Notes under the pieces: generated by a model
Seen by the model: the letters and a program-made list of their open reading frames with translations, nothing else
Databases searched by the model: none
What the model was told of the DNA's origin: nothing
Part shown: one piece after another, positions 43,081 through 53,829 of the stretch
How the letters are laid out: each line of letters starts with the position of its first letter
How positions within the stretch are numbered: the first letter of the stretch is position 1
Position numbers and translations under genes: made by a program
Source of the DNA: Rhynchopus sp. YZ270_cl-10
Taxonomy: Eukaryota > Euglenozoa > Diplonemea > Diplonemida > Diplonemidae
Reading direction: 5' to 3'
Assembly: GCA_964035575.1 (NCBI GenBank)
Contig: OZ037855.1
Location: 744,001-808,000, forward strand
DNA: 64,000 nucleotides

Positions 43081-45112
43081 GGGTTCGGTCTGCAGACTAA
43101 GGATTGGGGGTCTCGTAATTAATTAATTAAATGCTAGTCTGCACGGGGTTTCGTAACAAACAATGCAGGCGAAAACGCCGTTATTTGCATTTTTGAGCCG
43201 ATCCCAGTCAGTGGTGGGGTCAATCTGAAGAAATGGACAATGCTTGCTCTGCGCAAAACTAATTGAGCCCGGGTTTTCCCGGGCTTACTGCCTAAGATTT
43301 TCACCGCTGAAAGTAGGGGTTGTTTGCTGAATATGGTGTTGTGGATGAGGATCCGGAGAGTTGATCTCAAAAACAGTGGGGAAGGGGAAGGGGCCGTATT
43401 TATTTACTTCCGTGAGCAAAACCAGGCCATGGACTAGGTAGGGAAGGGACCGAGGTCTCTTCCCTAGTAGTGGGCCATTCTGACAGGGAAAATATGGGTG
43501 GAAAAGAGATAGGGCAAAACTCCTCTGATATGCAGCCAGTGAGGATCCGTGGGGTTATCGAACACCCGGACTGTGCTGGTTTGGAGGAAAAACTATTTCA
43601 TTTAACGCGAAAAGGTCTCGTACAAAATCCTGAAGAAAAAAGATTTTTCAGATCCTTAATCCCACTACTGAAATTAAGGATTGTGTACAATTTGGGTGTT
43701 TGACCATAGAGGAGCACAAACCCTGAGCCGCTAATTTGGGGGGATAAAATGAAGAAAAAGTGGTCATGAAATCTGGGGGAGCCGGGAGGGAAGGGGGTTG
43801 TATGGGTGGTCTGGTAAGTGCCCGTACCGTACCGTGAACAGGGGCGGTTCTCAAGCGCTCGTGACCAGTAGAAAAAATATTATTTGAAATACAAAGCCCT
43901 CTCGTGGCAGTGTACCTTATAGAATACCTTCTATTCTGCTGAAGAGAAGGTAGATAGAAATGGATAGGAAGGTATATAGGGGGAAAACACATATTTTTTT
44001 ATGTTGCAATCACCATGGCATAGACAAGAAGCAGTCGGTAGTACAACTTCGAGCCAAGTTTTTTGCAACAGGTTTTTTTGGGGGGGGAAAAAATGCGGGA
44101 AAATAACGAAAAGACAAGATAAATAGTTCGTAAGATGTGCCAAGACTGTCATGATGTTTTTGAGACATGAATGTATCTACACACATCTTGCGAGATGCAA
44201 TAAAAACAAAAACAAAAAAGACAACCGAACCATGTTCGGAGGAATGGGATGGGGTGTAGTGAGTGGGAAGCAAATTATGAAACGATAAAAAAGAAAAAGT
44301 ATCTCCGGGACGAGAACCCGGGCTAGTAAAAAGTAGTAAATTAAAACAACAACAAAAAAAAAAAAAAAATGACATCCAAGGCACACAAAGCGCTGGGTTT
44401 AGTTGTTGTTGAGCTCCCTCGATCCCAAGGAGACTCAACTGTGTGGGTAGGACACGTGTGACTCTGTAGTCCCCAAGAAAAGGGGATTCATAGGATCACA
44501 AGGCACACCGATGAGAACAATGCGACTTCGAAAGGCGTGTGTGCCTCACTGGTCACGTGGAATAGGAAAGAAGGAAAAAAAAGAAATAGTAGGATCGGTA
44601 GGTAAGTTCAGTTGTTTCGTTGATTGCAAAAAGAAACAAAAAAATTGTTTCATATACATTCTTTTTCTGATGAAAAGAATGTATTAAAAAAAAGAAATTA
44701 GAAAATAGAATAAATGTACCATTCGCCATATCAACACCGACGACAGTACAGGTATTTAGCTACTCGACAAAAAGGTATTCGCTTGACAAACTTACGTCAT
44801 TGTGAAATTTAGCATTCCCTGATCGGACGTACGTTCCTCAGGAACGCAACAAAAAACTAGTTCCAGGATATCTACTGCTACTGTTTTGTGATTTTTGTAC
44901 GATTATGCGACAAAAAAAGAAGGGTTTAAAAAAACAAAGAACAAATTCGTCAGAAAGAAACAAGGTTGAAATATGCTATCTCTCGTGTACTTAGTGAGAG
45001 TCAGAATACTACACACAGACACGGGTCAAAACTACCCGAACGGTGTACAGATGAAAGAATGAAATACAAGGCACACCAAAGCACGTCCAGTAGGTGCTCT
45101 ACCTCTACCTCT
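43081..45112. other. Spacer without a supported gene
   Basis: Contains a perfect hairpin AGCCCGGG-TTTT-CCCGGGCT near 43266-43286, a copy of the TTGAAATACAAAGCCC motif near 43884, and A-rich tracts. Open frames at 44010-44438 are Phe/Ser-rich with no family likeness. Confidence 0.55.
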
Positions 45113-47065
45113 CTACACAGAGACGTCGCAGTGCTCGTTGGGTGCATTCTGAGAAAGAGATTCAAGCTCTTTGGTCGTTTGCTTCCTTAACACACAGCAC
45201 ACCACGAACACCACAGCCGCAATCGCAACAAGACCCACACCAACACTGATACCGACAATGGCACCCACAGCAAGCTCGTCGTCTGAATCAGTAGGTGCTG
45301 TTGGGGAGGCTAAACACGCATACACAGTCCCCGTGCGGACCCTCGTGTACCCACCTAAGCAGGACAGCGGCACACACTCACCCGGTTCCGTGCGGTACAC
45401 CTGGCTCACACCAGGCACAGTCGGACACTGCAGTGCATCCACAGAGGCAAGCCCTGCCGACAGCACATCCCCAAGGCCCAGGCCAGACGCCTGCACCTTC
45501 TCCGAGAGGCGTGCTGCCACGTCCATTGCAGCCACGTCAAGCAGCGGCATGTCCGACACAGACACAAACACGTTCAACGACCCGCACTCCTCACGCACGT
45601 CCGTCACAGTCCCACCCACAAGGTCCACCACAAGTTCACCGACACGTGCACCCTTCCCAGAGCTACCGTCGCAGGCAACGTCGAACGTTGCGTGCACCAC
45701 ATCCGACACCCTCGTCTCGCTCGCCACACAGATGTGTGCACGGCGTCCGCTAGCAGCGTCAAAGGGCTTCACGAAGCCGTCCCCACACGTGCAGTGTCCG
45801 TTATCCATGCATGTAGCCGCAGTGTCGCCGTGCTGCTTACACTGTGCAGCAGAGGTGCACCACGCCATAGCTGCGCTGGTTGGCGTTTCTGTGGTTGGCA
45901 CCAAGTGCGGCGCTTTCGTGGGAGTCGGCACTGAGGTTGGTTCTGCGGTCGTCACTGTAGTGTTCAGCGTTGATGATGGAAGCGCAGCAGGCATAGAGTT
46001 GCAGCCGTACGAGAACAGGACCTTCTTGAACCCAGACACCGAATTCAAGTTCGCAATCATAACGACATGCGTCTGTGCGCGAAAGCTCTGTTTGGTGACG
46101 GTCCTGTGCTCACCACTGACAGTTGACTCCGTATGCCCATCGACGCTTACGATGAAGTCGCCATCAAAGTCGTTCAAGTAGTTCACCAAAAATGTGCCGT
46201 CACAGTAAACAGTCCAGAATGTATCGTCAATTTCATCGCGAAGGACGGTGTCCACGATACCCCTCCTCGGAAGTTCAGATGGTGTTTCAGTCGGCACTGA
46301 AGTTGGTTCTGCGGTCGATACTGTCGTGTTCGGTGTCGGGGGTGACGGAAGAGCAGCAGGCATAGAGTTGCAGCCGTACGAGAACAGAACCTTCTTGTTC
46401 CTTGAAACCGACTTCAAGCTTGCAATCATAACGACATGCGTCTGTGCGCGAAAGCTCTGTTTGGTGACGGTCCTGTGCTCACCACTGACAGTTGACTCCG
46501 TATGCCCATCGACGCTTACGATGAAGTCGCCATCAAAGTCGTTCAAGTAGTTCACCAAAAATGTGCCGTCACAGTAGACAGTCCAGAACGTGTCGTCAAT
46601 TTCATCGCGAAGGACGGTGTCCACGATACCCCTCCTCGGAAGTTCAGATGGTGTTTCAGTCGGCACTGAAGGTGGTTCTGCGGTCGATACTGTCGTGTTC
46701 GGTGTCGGGGGTGACGGAAGAGCAGCAGGCATAGAGTTGCAGCCGTACGAGAACAGAACCTTCTTGCTCCCAGATACCGACTTCAAGCTTGCAATCATAA
46801 CGACATGCGTCTGTGCGCGAAAGCTCTGTTTGGTGACGGTCCTGTGCTCACCACTGACAGTTGACTCCGTATGCCCATCGACGCTTACGATGAAGTCGCC
46901 ATCAAAGTCGTTCAAGTAGTTCACCAAAAATGTGCCGTCGCAGTAAACAGTCCAGAATGTATCGTCAATTTCATCGCGAAGGACGCTGTCCACGATACCC
47001 CTAGTGTTGTTAAGGTTGTGCACACCAGCGTGCAGCGCCATGGCTGCCACAAGCACTAAATTCAT
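45113..47065 (-). CDS. Type I surface-type membrane protein with three 123-residue repeats, 650 residues
   Basis: The ATG at 47063-47065 begins a signal peptide (MNLVLVAAMALHAGVHN); the longer open frame lacks an ATG. Three tandem repeats of 123 residues (369 bp) start near residues 22, 145 and 268. Each has RDEIDDTFWTVYCDGTFLVN, then DFDGDFIVSVDGHTESTVSG, KQSFRAQTHVVMIA and FSYGCNSMPAALP with a Thr/Pro linker; two Cys per repeat could form a disulfide. A Cys-rich EGF-like module (CKQHGDTAATCMDNGHCTCG) follows, then a second Cys-containing domain, a membrane helix at about 600-626 (GISVGVGLVAIAAVVFVVCC) and a short cytosolic tail. Likely a glycosylated cell-surface protein. Ligand and family unknown. 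Confidence 0.8.
   Translation of the reverse strand: MNLVLVAAMALHAGVHNLNNTRGIVDSVLRDEIDDTFWTVYCDGTFLVNYLNDFDGDFIVSVDGHTESTVSGEHRTVTKQSFRAQTHVVMIASLKSVSGSKKVLFSYGCNSMPAALPSPPTPNTTVSTAEPPSVPTETPSELPRRGIVDTVLRDEIDDTFWTVYCDGTFLVNYLNDFDGDFIVSVDGHTESTVSGEHRTVTKQSFRAQTHVVMIASLKSVSRNKKVLFSYGCNSMPAALPSPPTPNTTVSTAEPTSVPTETPSELPRRGIVDTVLRDEIDDTFWTVYCDGTFLVNYLNDFDGDFIVSVDGHTESTVSGEHRTVTKQSFRAQTHVVMIANLNSVSGFKKVLFSYGCNSMPAALPSSTLNTTVTTAEPTSVPTPTKAPHLVPTTETPTSAAMAWCTSAAQCKQHGDTAATCMDNGHCTCGDGFVKPFDAASGRRAHICVASETRVSDVVHATFDVACDGSSGKGARVGELVVDLVGGTVTDVREECGSLNVFVSVSDMPLLDVAAMDVAARLSEKVQASGLGLGDVLSAGLASVDALQCPTVPGVSQVYRTEPGECVPLSCLGGYTRVRTGTVYACLASPTAPTDSDDELAVGAIVGISVGVGLVAIAAVVFVVCCVLRKQTTKELESLSQNAPNEHCDVSV
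45975..47000 (-). repeat. Three 369-bp coding repeats
   Basis: Equivalent points (TTTCATCGCG) lie at 46231, 46600 and 46969, exactly 369 bp apart. Copies are nearly identical in DNA; the C-terminal copy is the most diverged in its linker. This indicates recent unequal exchange or conversion. Confidence 0.85.
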
Positions 47066-47294
47066 GATGTGGAGAGTGCGGTGCAAGGGTGTATGATTTA
47101 TCTGTCATGGGGTGGGGTACACAGAGGCAGTCACCAGATCGGTGTGAACAGTTCTCACTGGAGAGGGGAGGTCCTGAGGACCATAAGACCATTGCCACAT
47201 TGAAGTACAGAAGGGGCATGCGCAAAACTGCCAGGTCCCACTCTACAAAGGAGTGCACTAAATGTACCCAAACTTTTTTGAACAAAAACATAAA

Positions 47295-47552
47295 TAAAAA
47301 TGTCTGCAAAACGTTGGGGGGTGCCTCGGAGCTTTGGCTAAGCCTTTGGTCTCGCACAAAATAGCAAGAGACACTGCACGCAACCTGGCACACCTCGCAT
47401 CACCTCACCCACCCCACCCCCCATTGCTGACGAGTTGCCAACAATGCGGGGGGAGTAAGGAGAGAGAAGGGAAATGGCCAACGTACAATGTACCTTCAGT
47501 TCTAGAGTAAATAGTACCTCTCGACTTGGTTTTTCATCATCGGCCTGGGGGG
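47295..47552 (+). repeat. ~260-bp direct repeat, right copy
   Basis: Near-identical to 42818-43080. Together the two copies bracket ~4.5 kb that contains the membrane-protein gene. Confidence 0.8.
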
Positions 47553-48899
47553 TGAGGGTTTGGACTAGCCATGCTTTGAAAATAAATTTGCCTTGAAATA
47601 CAAATGCAGTCCTACATCCATTTTGTGGTTTACATCTGATATGTGCTACTCCCGCTTCCACTCATCAGCCAGATGAACCGGGATCTTTGGAGACACACGG
47701 TCATGCGTCCTGATCCGCACGCAATGTGTGATGTCGCATGACGCACTTCAAATAGCTGCACCCGAGCCATTAGCGGAGTTGACTGTGTTGGTTAACTCTC
47801 TGTACTAGCACGACAACGGCAAGTCACATGGATGGAACACCTATGTGGGCACAATAAAATATGGGCAATATGGGTGGAAAATAACTGCCCATATACTTAG
47901 TAACACCGGGGAGATGAGCTTCTGTTGTTACCTGCTTGAGTGTGGGGATAACCCCGAATGTGCCAACAAGGAAAGGTCGTAACTATGGATGATGATGACC
48001 TGGTTGTGACGGAGGTTGTCCACAAGGTAGGAATAGATCTGGGATTGTGGAAGAGGGGGAAAAAAATGAAAACCGCTTTGTTTTGTTCTATCTGCCGTTA
48101 ATGATACTTTTTTTGCTTTAATACTAGGGAAGGAGCCACCTTTATTGAATAAAAAAATGCTTTTTTTGGGGGAAGGGGTATAGTGTAGTGTTTGCGACAC
48201 CTCTTGTGTCGCCTAAATTATCAGGTCTTTTTTGTATAACGTCTGCTGCGTTTTGTTTTGTTTTGTTATTTCTTGTTTTCTTGATAAATTGATAACATAT
48301 AGACACCTCGCTTTTTTTTTCTCTCGTGTGAGCTCCACGCAACGATAACCAGGGCAATTAGGCGAGATTGGTTGATTCAGTTTTTATCCTTGCATCATGA
48401 GCGTGGTCAAGGCAAATGGAAAGCACAAAACCAGATTCTCGTAAAGCAGGCTTCTTCTTTCGGTACATCAGCCCCACTGAGAGTACACACCGTTTGTTCA
48501 AATACAAAAATGGAAAATGGAAAACAAGAAGGGGCTGAACATGCTACTCAGGACGGCAGCCCTTCCGTGGAACGTACTCTGGTGGAGTGAGACTGCCGAG
48601 GTGGAGGCGGAGTCACGTTGTGAATCCAAAGAAGTCGTATCCTGACTGGGGGGGAGGACAATGCCGTTGAATTTTTGACCCCTCCAAAAAACAAAGTGGA
48701 GACGTACTTCTTTTGTCTTAAGTACTGTTTTAGGGCTGTTTCCAGCCACACCAAAGGGGGGCTGAAAGTGCATTTCCGTACTTTTTCGGCAATTTTCCGC
48801 ACAAATATTTGTTTTGATGCACGGGAAGCAGCTCAAAAAGTACAAAACGCCCTTTTCAGCCAAAAAAATAAAACCTGAAAGACGAACAATTTATCCAGG
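47553..48899. other. Spacer without a supported gene
   Basis: AT-rich; contains the shared block TACATCCATTTTGTGG at 47609-47668 and an AGCCACACC motif near 48748. No protein-like frame. Confidence 0.55.
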
Positions 48900-49513
48900 G
48901 ACTCCGCTAGGTACTAAAGTTCTGTTGATTGTCAACAGAACTTTTTGAAAATGGGGAAAAAAAAAAGAAAAAAAAAAGTTCTGCTGAGTGGTTCAGACCC
49001 GTTCTACCTGTCAAAAAAGCTCAGGAGAAGAAGATATGGAGAGGTGAGTGCTCAAACGTCCCAAAAAAGTCAAAATCGGGCGTTGAAAAAAAAAAAAAAG
49101 TTGCGTACCGTGCGCCTGCGGCGCAAGCATGTACCCCACCACGTGGACCATCAACAGAACATTTTCAAAATCGGAAATCCTAGCGGAGAGCCTGAATTTA
49201 TCCAGTGACTCCGCTAGGTACTAAAGTTCTGTTGATTGTCAACAGAACTTTTTGAAAATGGGGGGGAAAAAAAAAAAAAAAAAAAGTTCTGCTGAGTGGT
49301 TCAGACCCGTTCTACCTGTCAAAAAAGCTCAGGAGAAGAAAATATGGAGAGGTGAGTGCTCAAACGTCCCAAAAAAGTCAAAATCGGGCGTTGTAAAAAA
49401 AAAAAAGTTGCGTACCGTGCGCCTGCGGCGCAAGCATGTACCCCACCACGTGGATCATCAACAGAACATTTTCAAAATCGGAAATCCTAGCGGAGAGCCT
49501 GATTTATCACAAA
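48900..49513 (+). repeat. Two tandem copies of a 307-bp hairpin element
   Basis: Copies start at 48900 and 49207 (GACTCCGCTAGGTACTAAAG). Each carries the palindrome AGTTCTGTTGA-TTG-TCAACAGAACT, a long A-run, TTGCGTACCGTG plus hairpin TGCGCCTGCGGCGCA, then ATCAACAGAACATTTTC and CCTAGCGGAG, which is the inverse of the opening CTCCGCTAGG. So each unit has ~10-bp inverted ends. Confidence 0.8.
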
Positions 49514-49947
49514 AAAAAAAAAAAAAAAAAACGCCTTTCAGAGGATCAAACATTTCATTTCCAAAACTACGACACCAGACTGACAAAGGCGGCGCACAGG
49601 GGGGATACACGCACCCGGTTGCGCCATTTTCTTGTGTCTATACTACAAAACAAAAATAGTGAAAAACAAAAGGGAGCACAGGCTCTCATTTTGCACTATG
49701 CTTTTTGCCGTTCTTTCCTCTGTGAACGAAACTGACCAAAATAATACGGGAAGTTGACTCTCATTAAACCAACAGAAGAATCATCAATACAGACGATACC
49801 TAGCCAGTCAGTTCGAAGCTGTTCAGACTCCGGCAGAGCAAAAAGAAAAGAAAAATGGAAGGTGTGATGTACAAACACCTCCGTCGACTCAGGCACTGAT
49901 TCCCCACGGCGATACAAAAACCGGAAAGAAACTAGAAACCCCTGGGA

Positions 49948-49979
49948 GATGAATGTGCTTCGCTCTGTGCACGCTCATC
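49948..49979 (+). repeat. Small spacer hairpin, TGTGC/GCAC type
   Basis: GATGAATGTGC pairs with GTGCACGCTCATC-side bases (TGTGC/GCAC and GATGA/TCATC) around TTCGCTCT. Confidence 0.45.
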
Positions 49980-50682
49980 TTACTCCATTATCACCGGAAA
50001 CAACTGTACCTTGAAATACAAAGCGCTACACCTCAAACAAAGGACCAGCAACCTTCCCCGACTCAAAACTAGCAAATACGACATTCCTGACATACTCAGG
50101 TACAGGTCATTACAGTAGGTTTGAACCCAGACCACTCAACAATGAAGCAGCAACTTTCTTTCGATTATGCAAAACGAAAGAAAAGTTGGCGATAACTGAA
50201 TGCGGTTTCTCATACATAGCTTCTTAACGGCCAGATGCTATCGAGCCACACAGTGCCTAATACCTTCTTAAACGAAAGAATGTTGCCACATCACTACCGC
50301 CATTCCGACGAGAGGAAAAAAAAAAACAAAATAAAGCAAAACTAAGCTAGTGGCAAACGCTTCGACGGATGCAGTCACCAGGGAGAGTGATACATAAAAT
50401 AAAAAAACACGACTCACACACAGCACACAAAAGGGTAGACGAAGATAGACAGGGGACTTAGTTTCTCAAAGCTTTTTGCTTTTTTTGCTTTTTGTTTTTT
50501 CCCCATTTTCCTCAATGCAAAAAAGTGTTGGCATTGTAAGAAAAGATGGAGATTTTTTGCGCGGGCAGCTACACTAATCCAACAGATTTTCAAAATAACA
50601 AAAAGAAAATTTGAGAAAAAAAAATGATTGTGTCTTTCTCATGCAAACGCATCTAAACAAAAAAAGAAGAAGAAAGGTTTAT

Positions 50683-50716
50683 AAGATGACCCTAAGCCTC
50701 ACGTGCTTAGTCACCT
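50683..50716 (+). repeat. Small spacer hairpin, best-formed copy
   Basis: AAGATGAC-CC-TAAGC pairs with GCTTAGTCACCTT: a ~13-bp stem with a two-base bulge and the loop CTCACGT. Confidence 0.65.
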
Positions 50717-51497
50717 TGAAAAAAATGGGGGGGTGGGAGAGGCTTTGTAGCCAGCTTAGAACCTCCAGAGAACAAAAAAAAAAATCAAAGTAAAAATGGT
50801 AGTTATTGGTGCAGGCACCTCCAACTGACCCACTGCCAGCCATCTGGATGAAAGCACAAAAATAGAAACATGAAAAATGCGCCTCCGGGGCACAATTTAT
50901 TTTTCGCGAAAAATAAAAAAAAATAGAAACAATGAAAACATAGCGGACTACGCCTCACATCTTTTAAAAAAGACGGGACAGTGTTTTCCAGCCCTCCTAG
51001 GTGCCACACACCCCCTCTTATTTTATAACACCTCCTACCCTCCGAGCTTCCCATCTAAGGTCTGAAAATAAAAAGTTGGTATGAAATACAGCTCTTGTCA
51101 CAAATTGTTCCTAAATAAAGTCTACACTAATACAACCAAGTTTTCAAATAAAAGAAGAATAGCTTTCAATATGAAGTCTAAACCTCTCATACTGGTCACC
51201 TTTTGAGTTGAGAAAAACGTAAATGATGGCTGCTCAGCGCACAATGTGCCTTACATATTGACTGTGTTGTTGATAAAGAGGTTGTCAAATAATACCACTT
51301 TGGGGGAGGCCGCAAATCCATTGCAGTGTTCAAGCAAGAGCATGAAACAGCGTTAGTTGTAGCCAAATCCCTTTTTATTGCTCTGAGAGGGAAGCCGTTG
51401 TGACAGCCGGGGAGGGATAGATCAAACGAAGCAGGCGTAAAATATTGTCAAAAAAAAAAAAAAAAAAAAGAAAAGAAAAGAGAAACGCTGGCTAGAG

Positions 51498-51523
51498 ACG
51501 CTAAGCCTCTCCTTGTGCTTAGT
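51498..51523 (+). repeat. Small spacer hairpin, CTAAGC type
   Basis: Arms CTAAGC / GCTTAG around CTCTCCTTGT. Confidence 0.5.
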
Positions 51524-51900
51524 CAAACTGAGGGATTAAAAACGATTGCAAAATATCCACGCTGCCCGTGCAGAACGTATTCCTTTGGTGAACAAAAAAC
51601 TGCCGAACTGAGCTATAAAAAAAAAAAAAAAAAGGAAAAAGGGGTCAAAAATCTTGAAAAGATGAATTGGCTTCGCTGCGCACACATCTCTAAAGAAAGT
51701 TGTAAGTGCAAACGACTCTGTGGACGCAGACATCGGACTTTACTGGAGGCATCGGGCTACGAGTTAAACAAAAAGTTGACGCAGACGCTGAGATTGGAAG
51801 AAAAGAGTTGAAACCAAGGAAATAGCTGCAAAAAAGGCGAATTATGCGACCGCTTTCGGATTTTTTCGCATAATTCCTGATTTTTGGAGAAAACCCCAAA

Positions 51901-52260
51901 GGGAAGGCTCGTTTTTCCATTTAATGTTACAAAGTAACAATAAAGGGGGGGGAGGGGGTCCGACCGAAATCCGGGGAAAAAACTTTTTTTTTTTGTAACA
52001 ATGGCGGGAAAAAGTGGCTTTTTCCAACAACAAGAACTTGTCCATTTCGGCAGATTGACCCCACCACAGTGCGGACGGATTCCGGAAATGCAAATGCGGG
52101 TGTTTTCGGATGTGCACGTCCACTGCGCCTTGTTGTTACAATAAATGAAAATTCGGAAAAACGGTTTTTCCGTGTAACATAGGGGGTGGGGAGGGGGGGG
52201 TCACCGGTAAAAATGGTTTATTGTTACTTTGTAACATTAAAAGGAAAAACGAGCCTTCCC
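51901..52260. mobile_element. 360-bp inverted-repeat element (MITE-like)
   Basis: 44-bp terminal inverted repeats with one mismatch: GGGAAGGCTCGTTTTTCC, then TTTAATGTTACAAAGTAACA. AAA borders both ends. Inside is one copy (52027-52110) of the ~180-bp repeat core found six times in the hAT element at 28430-30706. No coding frame. Confidence 0.8.
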
Positions 52261-52311
52261 AAAGCTATTTCCCTGGTTGAAACTACAAAAAAAGCAAAAA
52301 AAGGTTGCAAA

Positions 52312-52342
52312 GATGATACTAAACCTCTGTTGATTAGTCATA
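52312..52342 (+). repeat. Small spacer hairpin, ACTAA/TTAGT type
   Basis: GATGATACTAAAC with GATTAGTCATATT, pairing through ACTAA / TTAGT and ATGA / TCAT, loop CTCTGTT. Ends ~20 bp from the stop of the FAD protein gene. Confidence 0.5.
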
Positions 52343-52359
52343 TTACCGTCTGCCAGGTC

Positions 52360-53829
52360 CTACTGTCTCTTTGCACCGTAGTAGTAGAGTGCTGGCAAGG
52401 TCAGTAACGCTAGCCCCAGGACGAAGGGGGTCTTGGACGCAAAGCTGTCCTCTTCTTCTTCCTCCAGCTTGAAGGTGGCTTTTGGTGGTGATTTGATGTC
52501 CCAGAAGGGGGTAACGCCCAAGGCATCTGCGACGTTAAGTGAGCTGATGACGCTTTGCTCGAGGAGGGTCATGCCTCTGCTTGCGTAGGAACCGCAGAAG
52601 TAGATGCCACGCTGTCCTTGGATCTCGGGAAGACGTTCGATGGTGTGCGCACTCTCGACAGTGTGTATGGCACGCTGAAAGTTTGCTTTGACAAGAATCA
52701 AGTCGTCCTTTGGCTCTACAATAGGATTCCACGTCTGAAACACATTCCCCATGCTCTGCGGGACATCCACAAGGTTGTTCATCCAAACGTTGACGCAGGA
52801 TTTGTTGAGGTTCTCCTCCTTCATGGCACGCTCGTTGTACCCTTCCACAGGGGGCAGGATCAGGTTCATAGTTCTCCAGTGGGAGCGTGTCGCGGGCATG
52901 AGGGCGTCGTCTCTGTGCACAAAGGCGCAGGATTTTTCGTATTGGAACTTTCCGAGGATGTCGGTTTCTGCAGGTGTGGCGTCGCCAAGCATTCCCAGGG
53001 CGTACATAGCTTCGGTGGCGATGACTACTTTGTCGTACTGCAGAGAGGATGTGGTGGTGCTGACGGTGACCTTGTTGTCTGTGGTGGGTTTCACCTCGGT
53101 GACCTTCGCGCCGTAGAGACGACGTTCTGTGGGGATAGCGGAGAGAAGCTTTTCACAGATGGTGCAAGCACCGTCGCGCACACGAAGCCAAGAGGTGAAC
53201 AGTGTAGTCCGCTCCTTCCCAAAGAAGGCAACCACAATGTCCGCAGGGTACTGTTTCACAGTCTCCGTCGTGCATGACAACGTCACCGAGCAAACCGGGA
53301 GGATAAAGTCCTCATAGAACGCCTCCCCCACCCACGCCGCCTTCATAAACTCATCAAACGTAATGTCCTTCAGGGATGCGTCCCCACACCACCGCCAACA
53401 CCGCATCTGAAAGCTCAAAAACTGTGACAAAAACCGCCACGTCTTAAAAGGGTTGGTGAACGGCACAGTGTACTTCCCGAAGTTCAGATTCACCCATTGA
53501 AACTGTGTAGGGCCGCCCAGCTGGTAGAGGGAGGTGCAGTAGTTGACGCATTGCAGGTCGAGGCCGATCTTGCTGTAGAGTGCGAGGAGGTTGGGGTAGT
53601 AGTGTGGGGAGAAGGAGCGGATGGGGACGTCCACGCGGGGGCCTTTGGAGGTGTCCGTTGCAGCGGGTGTCAGGGACAGCGAGTGTGCGTCCATGCCGGG
53701 CGACGTGGCTGTCTCGTACACCGTCACGTCGTACTTCTCCGCAAGTGCGTACGCCGTCGTCATCCCCGCAATCCCCGTCCCTATCACAGCCACCTGTTCT
53801 CTCTGCGCCGGAGCGTTTCCGACACACAT
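52360..53829 (-). CDS. FAD-dependent amine-oxidase-fold protein with C-terminal membrane anchor, 489 residues
   Basis: A Rossmann dinucleotide-binding motif lies at residues 13-39 (VAVIGTGIAGMTTAYAL, then VTVYE with the acidic residue that contacts the ribose). The C-terminal FAD-contact segment is GIYFCGSYASRGMTLLEQSV. Layout and length match the NAD(P)/FAD-binding amine-oxidase-like family (COG2907 type), whose bacterial members often sit beside cyclopropane fatty acid synthase genes; substrate here is unknown. An acidic linker (LEEEEEDSF) precedes a hydrophobic helix (FVLGLALLTLPALYYY) ending in AKRQ, suggesting a tail anchor in an intracellular membrane with the enzyme facing the cytosol. 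Start MCVGNAPAQ at 53827-53829; a pyrimidine-rich tract ending in CACAG lies ~30 nt upstream. Confidence 0.8.
   Translation of the reverse strand: MCVGNAPAQREQVAVIGTGIAGMTTAYALAEKYDVTVYETATSPGMDAHSLSLTPAATDTSKGPRVDVPIRSFSPHYYPNLLALYSKIGLDLQCVNYCTSLYQLGGPTQFQWVNLNFGKYTVPFTNPFKTWRFLSQFLSFQMRCWRWCGDASLKDITFDEFMKAAWVGEAFYEDFILPVCSVTLSCTTETVKQYPADIVVAFFGKERTTLFTSWLRVRDGACTICEKLLSAIPTERRLYGAKVTEVKPTTDNKVTVSTTTSSLQYDKVVIATEAMYALGMLGDATPAETDILGKFQYEKSCAFVHRDDALMPATRSHWRTMNLILPPVEGYNERAMKEENLNKSCVNVWMNNLVDVPQSMGNVFQTWNPIVEPKDDLILVKANFQRAIHTVESAHTIERLPEIQGQRGIYFCGSYASRGMTLLEQSVISSLNVADALGVTPFWDIKSPPKATFKLEEEEEDSFASKTPFVLGLALLTLPALYYYGAKRQ

Larger units (their letters stand above)
49514..51900. other. 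Spacer without a supported gene
   Basis: AT-rich with many A-runs. Holds hairpins at 49948-49979, 50683-50716 and 51498-51523. No protein-like frame. Confidence 0.55.

Noticed and set aside
50095-50150. B-box-like GGGTTCAAACC on the minus strand
   Set aside because: The T-stem does not pair and no A box or acceptor stem lies at the right distance.
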